DNA of 56,804 bases, from positions 1 through 56,804 of the forward strand of contig CAZFPA010000008.1 in the NCBI GenBank assembly GCA_964520975.1, given 5' to 3'. A program made the position numbers and the translations under genes. Below are positions 50,674-56,804 of the stretch, in pieces (the first letter of the stretch is position 1; every line of letters begins with the position of its first letter). This stretch comes from CAZFPA01 sp964520975. GTDB lineage: Bacteria; Bacillota; Negativicutes; Selenomonadales; Selenomonadaceae. The notes beneath the pieces are model-generated. The model was not told the DNA's origin and searched no databases. It worked only from the letters and a program-made list of their open reading frames with translations.

Positions 50674-51750
50674 ATGAAAATCGGAAATCGTTTATGCAGG
50701 GGACTCATGCTGGGTATGCTGGCAGCGTCACTGGGGAGTGGAATCGGACAGGCAGCATCGCCTGCACCCGCACAGCCACAGGAAATCCGCATTACGGAGC
50801 TGGATGGTGTGTGCGTCGGCAATGCGCAGGATACACAGGCGAAGACCGGCGTCACGGTCATGCTTTTCCCGCAGGGGGCCCGGGCAGGGGTGGATATCAG
50901 CGGCGGTGGTCCGGCCTCCAGGGAAACGCCGGTCTTATCACCGACGACAGCCCCTACGCCGGTCCATGCGATTGTCCTGGCTGGCGGCTCGGCCTATGGG
51001 CTGGAGGCTGGCAGCGGCGTCATGCGTTACCTTGAAGAGCATGGGATCGGCTATAATACCGGCTTTGCTCTTGTGCCGATTGTCTGCCAGAGCGACATAT
51101 ACGATCTTTCCTATGGAAGTGCCACTGTGCGTCCGGATGCGGCCATGGGCTATGCGGCCTGTGCCGATGCCATGAAGAAGAGCGAGCCGCAGCAGGGGGC
51201 CGTCGGTGCCGGAACCGGTGCGACCGTCGGTAAGATCTGCGGCATGGAGCGTTCCATGAAATCCGGTCTGGGCATTTATGCGGTCCAGCTCGGTGATTTG
51301 AAGCTCGCTGCCGTAGTATGCGTGAATGCGCTGGGGGATGTTTATGATTATCGAAACGGGCAGAAAATAGCTGGCCTGCTGCAGGCAGATCGGAAAAGCT
51401 TTGCGGATACGCGGCAGGAGCTCTATAAGATTGCGCAGCCTGTGGACATGTTCCAGCGGAACAACACGACGATCGGGGCCATTCTTACCAATGGAAATTT
51501 CAACAAAGCGGAACTCACTAAAATCGCTTCGATGACGCGTAATGCCTACGCACGCTGCATCAATCCTGTAGGCACGCTGGCAGATGGCGATACCATTTAT
51601 GCGGTTTCCTGCGGACAGATAAAGGCGGATCTCAACATGACGGGAACCCTGGCTGCTGATGTCATGGCAGAGGCAATCCGCCGGGCCATCGAGAACTCGA
51701 AGCTGTCGGATAGCGAGTACCTGGCATCCTGCCGCAAGCTCGGGAAGTAG
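50674..51750 (+). CDS. P1/NylC-type N-terminal-nucleophile hydrolase, exported
   Basis: 358 residues with an N-terminal signal peptide (about 1-28: basic start, hydrophobic core LMLGMLAASLGSGIG, AxA-like end). The body is the DmpA/NylC peptidase family (S58/P1): ITELDGVCVGNA, GGSAYGLEA, GAVGAGTGATVGK. Autocleavage is expected between N264 and T265 in NNTTIGAIL, as in 6-aminohexanoate oligomer hydrolase NylC, leaving Thr as nucleophile. The substrate is unknown; amides, small peptides or esters are typical. ATG at 50674 follows AAGGGGTG. Stand-alone gene with no recognised promoter. Confidence 0.87.
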   Translation: MKIGNRLCRGLMLGMLAASLGSGIGQAASPAPAQPQEIRITELDGVCVGNAQDTQAKTGVTVMLFPQGARAGVDISGGGPASRETPVLSPTTAPTPVHAIVLAGGSAYGLEAGSGVMRYLEEHGIGYNTGFALVPIVCQSDIYDLSYGSATVRPDAAMGYAACADAMKKSEPQQGAVGAGTGATVGKICGMERSMKSGLGIYAVQLGDLKLAAVVCVNALGDVYDYRNGQKIAGLLQADRKSFADTRQELYKIAQPVDMFQRNNTTIGAILTNGNFNKAELTKIASMTRNAYARCINPVGTLADGDTIYAVSCGQIKADLNMTGTLAADVMAEAIRRAIENSKLSDSEYLASCRKLGK

Positions 51751-51770
51751 GCTGCCATCGTGAAAAATAC

Positions 51771-51801
51771 TTGACATGAAGTGCACTTCAGGAAGTACAA
51801 T
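51771..51801 (+). promoter_or_regulatory. Promoter with 19-bp spacer and internal palindrome (MerR-type architecture)
   Basis: Consensus TTGACA (51771-51776) and TACAAT (51796-51801) are 19 bp apart. The spacer begins with a perfect 14-bp palindrome TGAAGTGCACTTCA (51777-51790). Such long spacers with an internal dyad are typical of MerR-family-activated promoters. No MerR gene is in the window. Confidence 0.6.
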
Positions 51802-51845
51802 AGACAGCGAAGTAGATTCATTCTGTTTTATTTGGAGGGCTAAAA

Positions 51846-52970
51846 GTGGAAAAAGCAAAAGTGTATTTTACAGATTTTCGTACAGATGTAGGCACGAATC
51901 TTTTGCAGAAGCTGCAGCGGGTATGCCTGGCTGCGGGAATCAAGAACATCGACATGGACGGAAAATTCGTTGCAATCAAGATGCATTTCGGTGAGCTGGG
52001 GAATCTCTCTTTTTTGCGGCCGAACTACGCCAAGGCTGTAGCTGATCTGGTCAAAGCGCAGGGCGGTATGCCGTTTCTGACGGACTGCAATACGCTGTAT
52101 CCGGGCAGCCGCAAGCATGCCCTGGAGCATTTGGATTGCGCGAATCTCAATGGTTTTAATCCTACGACGACCGGCTGTCAGATCATCATTGGCGATGGCC
52201 TGCGCGGCACGGATGATGTGGCGGTACCTGTCAAGAATGGTGAATATGTGAAGGAAGCCAAGATTGGCCGCGCTGTTATGGACGCCGATGTATTCATCAG
52301 CCTGGCACATTTCAAGGGCCATGAGATGACCGGCTTCGGCGGCGCCATCAAGAATATCGGCATGGGCTGTGGCAGCCGGGCTGGTAAGATGGAGCAGCAT
52401 TCCTCGGGAAAGGTTGTCGTGGATGAAGAGCTTTGCCGTGGCTGCCGCCGCTGTGCAAGGGAATGCGGTTCGGATGCGATTACGTACGTAAACAACAAGG
52501 CGCATATCGATCCGGAAATCTGCAAAGGCTGCGGCCGCTGCATCGGTGCCTGCTCCTATGATGCACTTTCCAATTCCCAGTGGGATGCCGGCGATCTGCT
52601 TGATCGCAAGATGGCAGAATATGCACAGGCTGTCTGCCAGGATCGGCCGACGTTCCATATCAACCTGGCCATGGATATTTCACCGAATTGTGACTGCCAT
52701 GGTGAAAATGATGCGGCTATTCTGCCGAATATCGGCATGTTTGCTTCCTTTGATCCGGTAGCTGTGGACCAGGCTTGTGCCGATGCCTGCCAGCAGCAAG
52801 CGCCGATGCCGAACAGCCAGCTTTCGGATAACCTGGCAAAACCGGATTGGCATCATCACCATGATCATTTCATGGACAGCAATCCAAACGTACATTGGAA
52901 AGAAACCCTGGAGCATGCTGAAAAGATCGGTCTGGGTACCCGGGACTATGAACTGATTAAACTGAAGTAA
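51846..52970 (+). CDS. DUF362 protein with embedded 2[4Fe-4S] ferredoxin domain
   Basis: 374 residues. The DUF362 fold (KMHFGELGNLSFLRP, ISLAHFKGHEMTGFGGAIKNIGMGC) flanks an inserted ferredoxin with two Cys clusters: CRGCRRCAREC near 197 and CKGCGRCIGAC near 226. A histidine run WHHHHDHF (around 336-341) near the C-terminus could bind metal. DUF362 proteins are cytosolic iron-sulfur proteins of largely unknown function in anaerobes. GTG start behind TTGGAGGG. The promoter shape suggests regulation by a metal- or stress-sensing activator. Confidence 0.87.
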   Translation: MEKAKVYFTDFRTDVGTNLLQKLQRVCLAAGIKNIDMDGKFVAIKMHFGELGNLSFLRPNYAKAVADLVKAQGGMPFLTDCNTLYPGSRKHALEHLDCANLNGFNPTTTGCQIIIGDGLRGTDDVAVPVKNGEYVKEAKIGRAVMDADVFISLAHFKGHEMTGFGGAIKNIGMGCGSRAGKMEQHSSGKVVVDEELCRGCRRCARECGSDAITYVNNKAHIDPEICKGCGRCIGACSYDALSNSQWDAGDLLDRKMAEYAQAVCQDRPTFHINLAMDISPNCDCHGENDAAILPNIGMFASFDPVAVDQACADACQQQAPMPNSQLSDNLAKPDWHHHHDHFMDSNPNVHWKETLEHAEKIGLGTRDYELIKLK

Positions 52971-52973
52971 AAT

Positions 52974-53013
52974 AAAAATCACGCTGCAGTAAAGCACTGC
53001 AGCGTGATTTTTT
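52974..53013 (+). terminator. Intrinsic terminator after the DUF362 gene
   Basis: Perfect AATCACGCTGCAGT stem with its complement, 5-nt loop, six-T run. Confidence 0.95.
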
Positions 53014-53090
53014 GCTTGGATACAGCGTCCGCAAAACAATCAGGAAATTACATGGTTGTTTTATGGCCGCTATCCTATGGTCATCTGGGG

Positions 53091-53131
53091 CAGGGTTTTT
53101 CTTGAAAAAACCTGAGCGATGACGGTATAAT
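53091..53131 (+). promoter_or_regulatory. Orphan plus-strand promoter facing the HD gene's 3' end
   Basis: TTGAAA (53102-53107) and TATAAT (53126-53131), 18-bp spacer, with a dyad CAGGGTTTTT/AAAAAACCTG (53091-53114, one mismatch) over the -35. A transcript would run antisense into the HD gene. Just downstream are hairpins TTAACCGG/CCGGTTAA (53166-53186) and GCGAGG/CCTCGC (53193-53211). No coding sequence follows on this strand for about 800 nt. Confidence 0.5.
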
Positions 53132-53182
53132 GGAAATAGTTGGGAAACAGTAACGATCCTGCGGATTAACCGGGGGCTCCGG

Positions 53183-53752
53183 TTAAAGTGCCGCGAGGAC
53201 GGAAGCCTCGCAGGACTTCATGGCTTCGATGGTCTGTGAAAAAAGATCGTCCAGTTCCCAGCCGAGGGCTTCAGCGCCCTGGCGGATGATGTCGCGGGAA
53301 CAGCCGGCAGCAAAGCGCTTGTCCTTGAACTTTTTACGCAGACTGGAAAGCTTCATATCCATGACACTTTTCGATGGATGCATGAGTGCGACCGCGCCGA
53401 TGAGGCCGGTCAATTCATCAATAGCAAACAGAATCTTTTCCATGATGTGTTCGGGCTGGATATCGGAGCAGATGCCATAGCCATGGGAGCAGATCGAATG
53501 GATCATAGCCTCCGGGACACCAGCTTCCTGCAGGAGTTCCGGTGCTTTTTTGCAGTGCTCTTCCGGATAGAGCTCGAAGTCAATGTCATGCAGCAGGCCG
53601 ACGATGCCCCAGTAATCCGCATCTTCACCCTGCTTTTCCGCGAACCAGCGCATGACACCCTCAACGGTAAGACCGTGCTGGATATGGAAGGGCTCCTTGT
53701 TGTATTTTTTCAGCAAAGCGAGAGCAGCATCGTGAGAAAGTATGTTTTCCAT
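53183..53752 (-). CDS. HD-domain protein (putative phosphohydrolase)
   Basis: 189 residues of the HD superfamily. Metal-binding residues fit FHIQHGLTV, LLHDIDFE (the HD pair) and HSICSHGYG. Close relatives are annotated HDIG/hydrolase and the substrate is usually unknown; nucleotides are typical. Its last codons overlap a perfect hairpin (53166-53186). ATG behind GAAGGATC. It is divergent from the EamA gene, sharing a 186-bp AT-rich spacer in which no promoter pair could be called with confidence. Confidence 0.85.
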   Translation of the reverse strand: MENILSHDAALALLKKYNKEPFHIQHGLTVEGVMRWFAEKQGEDADYWGIVGLLHDIDFELYPEEHCKKAPELLQEAGVPEAMIHSICSHGYGICSDIQPEHIMEKILFAIDELTGLIGAVALMHPSKSVMDMKLSSLRKKFKDKRFAAGCSRDIIRQGAEALGWELDDLFSQTIEAMKSCEASVLAAL

Positions 53753-53938
53753 AAAATGATCCTTCTTTCAAAAGCCATTGTGGTGGTGGGCCGGCAATCG
53801 GCTTGGTTTAATGGTATTATCATATCACATTTGCCGGTAAAATGTAGGGGGATTTATCTGGCTAGCGGAATAGTCCGTTCAAAGTATGCGTTTTATTGCG
53901 GCTGGCCGGGAAAATATTTTGGAGATAAGGAGTCAGTT

Positions 53939-54847
53939 TTGGAAAATAAAAAAATTTTACTAGGACATGCTGCAGCCCTTTTTACGATTTTGGTCTGGGG
54001 GACGACCTATGTTTCCACGAAAGTTTTGCTGGTGGATTTCGCCCCTATCGACATTCTTTTTCTGCGTTTCCTTATGGGCTTTGCGGTCCTTTTTTGTCTT
54101 TCGCCACGGCGTATCCGGGGGCTGGGCCGGCGGCAGGAAATGATGTTTGCCGCGGCAGGGCTCAGCGGTGTTACACTGTATTTCCTCTGTGAAAATATAG
54201 CCCTTGTCTATACCTATGCCTCGAATGTGGGCATCATCGTATCGGTTGCCCCGTTTTTTACGGCCCTTCTCGCGGCCTGGCTGCTGCGGGGAGAGCGCAT
54301 GCGCTGGACCTTTTTTCTGGGGTTTATCGTGGCTCTCTTGGGAATCTGCCTGATCTTTTTCAATGGCGCAGCGAATCTTCAGCTCAACCCGCTGGGGGAT
54401 TTTCTGGCGGTGCTGGCGGCTTTTATTTGGGCGGTGTATTCTGTGCTGACAAGAAAAATTGCCGGCTATGGGATTTCCTCGATTGCCGCAACCCGGCACA
54501 TTTTTTTCTATGGCCTGCTGTTTATGCTGCCGGCCCTGTATATTTTTGATTTCCATTGGGGGCTGCAGCGTCTTACGAATCTGGTGGATCTGGGAAATCT
54601 GCTGTTCCTGGGTCTTGGCGCGTCGGCACTTTGCTTTGCAACCTGGACCTTCAGCGTGAAGGTTCTGGGAGCAGTCCGCACCAGCGTATACATTTACCTG
54701 GCACCTGTCATTACGACGATTTGTTCGGTGATTGTTCTCCATGAGAAGATCACGGGCATGGCGGTTATCGGTATTTTATTGACACTGACCGGACTGCTGC
54801 TTTCCCAGGGGCTGCCCCTCGGCAAAAAAATGCGGCGGCAGGATTGA
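53939..54847 (+). CDS. EamA/DMT-family transporter
   Basis: 302 residues and about ten predicted membrane helices in two EamA halves (AALFTILVWGTTYVSTKVLL near the N-terminus; LAAFIWAVYSVLTRKI opening the second). Drug/metabolite superfamily exporters of this shape move amino acids, purines or other small molecules; the substrate is not evident. The likely start is TTG, 6 nt after AAGGAG; the frame stays open for about 560 nt upstream, but that part is antisense to the HD gene and does not look like protein. It ends 28 nt from the convergent hydrolase gene with no clear terminator. Confidence 0.87.
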   Translation: MENKKILLGHAAALFTILVWGTTYVSTKVLLVDFAPIDILFLRFLMGFAVLFCLSPRRIRGLGRRQEMMFAAAGLSGVTLYFLCENIALVYTYASNVGIIVSVAPFFTALLAAWLLRGERMRWTFFLGFIVALLGICLIFFNGAANLQLNPLGDFLAVLAAFIWAVYSVLTRKIAGYGISSIAATRHIFFYGLLFMLPALYIFDFHWGLQRLTNLVDLGNLLFLGLGASALCFATWTFSVKVLGAVRTSVYIYLAPVITTICSVIVLHEKITGMAVIGILLTLTGLLLSQGLPLGKKMRRQD

Positions 54848-54875
54848 GGCCGGGGTGGGCTGTTGTTGGGATTGG

Positions 54876-55574
54876 TCAGCAGAAATTGTTTATCAGCCAT
54901 TTATTTAAAAAATCCAGCTGTTGCTGCGTGTGGAACCAGTGCTCGCCTTTTTCCATTACTGTTACCATGCAGTTGAACCTTTGAGAAAAATTACGCAGAG
55001 TGTCAGGGCTGGTGAGATGATCAGCGGTGCCATATAATATTTTTGTCGGGACATCCCATTTTGTGATGGGATGTTTTTTTACATATAGCCAATAGTTCCA
55101 GTCGAGTATATGTCCGCAGGCGGTGGGAAGCTGGCCGGCTTGTTGCAGTTGGGCCTCAGAAATATTGGCGCTGGCCATCAGGTCGGAAATCAGCAGCTCC
55201 ATATCGAGAATGGGGGACACAAACAGGCAATTTTGCAGTGGTGCGTCTTTCAGGCTCAGCATACTGAACCAGGCTCCGATGCTGTTGGCAAAAAGTGAGA
55301 TCTCTGGCCAGTTTTCCTGGCTGTAAGACATAATACATGCCAGCTCAGGTACGACTGTCCAGGGTACAAGGGGTATCGCTTCTGACTGGCGGCTGCCATG
55401 CGTGGGGAGGTCTATGCTCAGAATCTGGCAGCCATAGGGACAAAGTCTGTCAGCTAAGGTGATGGCTTCTTCTTTATTTCCGCCTTGTCCATGGACATAG
55501 ATATAGAGCTTATCCGCTGTTGTTCCCCAAAGGATAGCGGGAATTCCCTGGATGGATATAAATTGTTTCTCCAT
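54876..55574 (-). CDS. Alpha/beta hydrolase
   Basis: 232 residues. Oxyanion-hole loop YVHGQGGNKEE near the N-terminus, nucleophile Ser in FANSIGAW, acid residue in LYGTADHLTS and a candidate catalytic His in KGEHWFHT near the C-terminus. This is a serine esterase/peptidase-like fold of unknown substrate. ATG behind GGAGGT at 9 nt; an open frame further upstream crosses the promoter and is rejected. It faces a TetR gene across a strong promoter containing a 29-bp palindrome, so it is probably TetR-repressed. Base composition is more AT-rich than most neighbours. Confidence 0.88.
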   Translation of the reverse strand: MEKQFISIQGIPAILWGTTADKLYIYVHGQGGNKEEAITLADRLCPYGCQILSIDLPTHGSRQSEAIPLVPWTVVPELACIMSYSQENWPEISLFANSIGAWFSMLSLKDAPLQNCLFVSPILDMELLISDLMASANISEAQLQQAGQLPTACGHILDWNYWLYVKKHPITKWDVPTKILYGTADHLTSPDTLRNFSQRFNCMVTVMEKGEHWFHTQQQLDFLNKWLINNFC

Positions 55575-55606
55575 AATACAGGTACCTCCGATAATAATGT
55601 AATTAG

Positions 55607-55635
55607 CTATAATACTAATATAATTAGTATTATAG
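55607..55635. promoter_or_regulatory. 29-bp perfect palindrome, predicted TetR operator
   Basis: Two perfect 13-bp arms (CTATAATACTAAT and its complement) around a 3-bp centre ATA. The hydrolase -10 lies within one arm, so a bound repressor would block it. Confidence 0.8.
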
Positions 55636-55657
55636 ACAAGGATGATTTTTTTGTCAA
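55629..55657 (-). promoter_or_regulatory. Promoter of the alpha/beta hydrolase gene
   Basis: On the minus strand an exact TTGACA (complement 55652-55657) and exact TATAAT (complement 55629-55634), 17-bp spacer: a full-consensus promoter, overlapped by the operator. Confidence 0.85.
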
Positions 55658-55686
55658 CATTACCAGCTAAATTATGAATTGGATTC

Positions 55687-55715
55687 TTGACTGTACTAAG
55701 CAGGTTAGTTAAACT
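55687..55715 (+). promoter_or_regulatory. Promoter of the tetR-family gene
   Basis: TTGACT (55687-55692) and TAAACT (55710-55715), 17-bp spacer, 22 nt before the ATG. It lies about 50 bp from the palindrome, so autoregulation would need a different geometry. Confidence 0.55.
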
Positions 55716-55736
55716 TGAGCTTGTGAGGTGAAAAAA

Positions 55737-56294
55737 ATGCGGGTTACAAAGGAAAAAGTAAGGCAGACCGCGGCGATATTGCTTGATGAAAAAGGATTGC
55801 ATGGGATATCACTTAAGGATATCGCTGAGAAGCTGGAGATAAGAACACCTTCCTTGTATAATCATATCGATAGCCTGGATTCCCTGTTGCGGGAAGTTGC
55901 TCATACAGGGATGCGCCAAATGAATGCAGGCATGGAAAAGGCCGCCATTGGAAAATCGGGGAGCAAGGCTCTGCAGGCGGTGAGTATAGCGTATTTAGAT
56001 TTTATTGTGGAACATCCTGGGATCTATGAGACTATTCAATGGGCAACATGGAATGGAACGGCAGAAACAGCAGCAATTTTTTCTCAATATATGTCGCTGC
56101 TCAGAATATTGCTTTCTTCCTGTGGTGTAAAGGAAATGTATATGGACGAAGTATTGGCCATAGTGACTGGGGAAATCCATGGATATACGACGCTGCAGCT
56201 GAGGGTGGCGTTTGCGCATCCGGAAGAGGTCAGAGAAAAACTGGCTGCAGCGGTAGACACCCTGCTGACAGGTGTTTTTCAAAAATATTGTTGA
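55737..56294 (+). CDS. TetR/AcrR-family transcriptional regulator
   Basis: 185 residues. The N-terminal TetR helix-turn-helix (GISLKDIAEKLEIRTPSLYNHI, recognition helix ending in SLYNH) is followed by a ligand-binding domain with TetR C-terminal features. ATG at 55737 is 6 nt after GAGGTG; GTG at 55728 in frame is less likely. It is divergent from the hydrolase and followed 19 nt later by a dienelactone-hydrolase-like gene, so it likely controls one or both in response to an ester or aromatic ligand. Confidence 0.92.
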   Translation: MRVTKEKVRQTAAILLDEKGLHGISLKDIAEKLEIRTPSLYNHIDSLDSLLREVAHTGMRQMNAGMEKAAIGKSGSKALQAVSIAYLDFIVEHPGIYETIQWATWNGTAETAAIFSQYMSLLRILLSSCGVKEMYMDEVLAIVTGEIHGYTTLQLRVAFAHPEEVREKLAAAVDTLLTGVFQKYC

Positions 56295-56312
56295 GGTACG
56301 GGGTGGAAAGGT

Positions 56313-56804
56313 ATGGATGAGCAAAAATTAGCATTGGTGCTGTTACCGGAGATTTATGGCTGCAATGATTTTATGGAAGAAATTCGGGCGTCTTATACAA
56401 AGCGGGGGATTGCGGTGTTCTGTCCTAATCTCTGGATGCGGGCGCCCTTTGGCTATGAGGCGCAGGAGGAAGCCTATGCGTATTTTCAGCAGCATATAGG
56501 CTTTGGGGTCTACCGGGATATTGATTATCTGCTGGAGGAATTGCAGGCGGCCTATGACCGGGTGGTCGTGCTGGGATTCAGTGCGGGGGCGACGCTGGCC
56601 TGGCGCTGCAGCGCTCTGGGACATGCCGATGGCGTGATTGCCTGCTATGGCTCACGCATCCGTGATTATCCTGAGGTGGAGCCACGCTGTGATACCTTGC
56701 TGCTGTTTGCGCAGCAGGATTCCTTTGCGGTCGATGAGGTGCTTACGGCTCTGCGGCGGAAAAAGAGGGTACGGGGACATATCTTCCCCGCCAGGCATGG
56801 CTTC
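56313..56804 (+). CDS. Dienelactone hydrolase-like protein (partial, cut by window end)
   Basis: The first 164 codons of an open frame with no stop before the window ends. LPEIYGCNDFMEEIR and the fold order fit the dienelactone hydrolase family. The nucleophile motif is GFSAGA, with Ser where classical enzymes have Cys. The later acid (AQQDSF) and the catalytic His (ARHGF, at the very edge) are visible. ATG behind GGAAAGG. It is probably cotranscribed with the TetR gene 19 nt upstream, and is the second hydrolase in this small module. Confidence 0.82.
   Translation, partial: MDEQKLALVLLPEIYGCNDFMEEIRASYTKRGIAVFCPNLWMRAPFGYEAQEEAYAYFQQHIGFGVYRDIDYLLEELQAAYDRVVVLGFSAGATLAWRCSALGHADGVIACYGSRIRDYPEVEPRCDTLLLFAQQDSFAVDEVLTALRRKKRVRGHIFPARHGF

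Noticed and set aside
53378..53938. Upstream extension of the EamA frame
   Set aside because: It runs antisense through the HD gene and the intergenic spacer; the membrane protein homology and the ribosome-binding site begin at 53939.
55575..55802. Upstream extension of the alpha/beta hydrolase frame
   Set aside because: It would cross the promoter, the palindrome and the TetR start; a GGAGGT lies just before the ATG at 55574.
1..56804. CRISPR arrays, tRNA or rRNA genes, prophage or transposase genes
   Set aside because: No regularly spaced repeats, cloverleaf-like sequences, rRNA stretches, integrases or transposases were recognised on either strand.

Overview
The window reads as a chromosomal stretch of an anaerobic, Gram-negative-type Firmicute, most likely a Negativicute of the Selenomonas/Mitsuokella/Megamonas kind. 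That assignment is inference. It rests on Bacillus/Clostridium-type gene order (mfd-yabN ... divIC/ftsB-yabR-tilS-hpt-ftsH) with the sporulation genes that interrupt this block in Bacillus missing, on fairly GC-rich coding DNA with AT-rich promoters, and on an anaerobe's redox kit (rubredoxin, rubredoxin-first rubrerythrin, a thioredoxin reductase lacking the usual NADPH motifs, ferredoxin-like and radical SAM proteins). No rRNA, tRNA, CRISPR array, phage or insertion sequence was seen.

Layout. 0-13 kb: mfd, yabN (methylase-MazG fusion), HU, an SDR, a GT28-type glycosyltransferase, a duplicated zinc-ribbon protein, an FtsB/DivIC-like protein, an S1 protein, tilS, hpt and ftsH. 13-23 kb: uvrB, uvrA, a lone reverse-strand biotin carboxylase gene and uvrC, so the UvrABC excinuclease and its transcription-coupling factor Mfd lie within 22 kb; then a PHP phosphoesterase. 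23-28 kb: a redox block with rubredoxin, malate dehydrogenase, an unrecognised 61-residue tandem-repeat protein behind a consensus promoter, a TrxB-like flavoprotein, a Crp/Fnr regulator, thioredoxin and rubrerythrin. 28-31 kb: tsaE-tsaB-rimI-tsaD (t6A synthesis). 31-39 kb: a PdtaS/PdtaR-type kinase and ANTAR regulator, uppP, exoA, pth with a radical SAM gene, hsp20, cheR and a degenerate PaaK-like protein. 39-51 kb: an overlapping sbcD-sbcC-addB-addA operon for DNA-end processing. 51-57 kb: a NylC-like Ntn hydrolase, a DUF362/ferredoxin protein, an HD protein, an EamA transporter, and an alpha/beta hydrolase facing a TetR gene, followed by a dienelactone-hydrolase-like gene cut by the window end.

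The most interesting signals are regulatory. (1) Near-identical 15-bp dyads lie upstream of trxB and trxA, each centred exactly 29 bp before its -10, the geometry of class II Crp/Fnr activation; the Crp/Fnr protein encoded with trxB keeps the Arg-Glu...Arg recognition-helix residues that read TGTGA in CRP. (2) A roughly 50-bp promoter-embedded repeat occurs before mfd, ftsH and uvrA, with fixed -35/-10 spacing and a covarying inverted repeat. (3) A 158-bp imperfect palindrome sits between ftsH and uvrB. (4) The 61-residue protein carries two W-T-x-T-P-G-W-x-G-Y-V modules, one with Cys where the other has Thr/Ser. (5) The DUF362 gene has a promoter with a 19-bp spacer containing a perfect 14-bp palindrome, as in MerR-type promoters.
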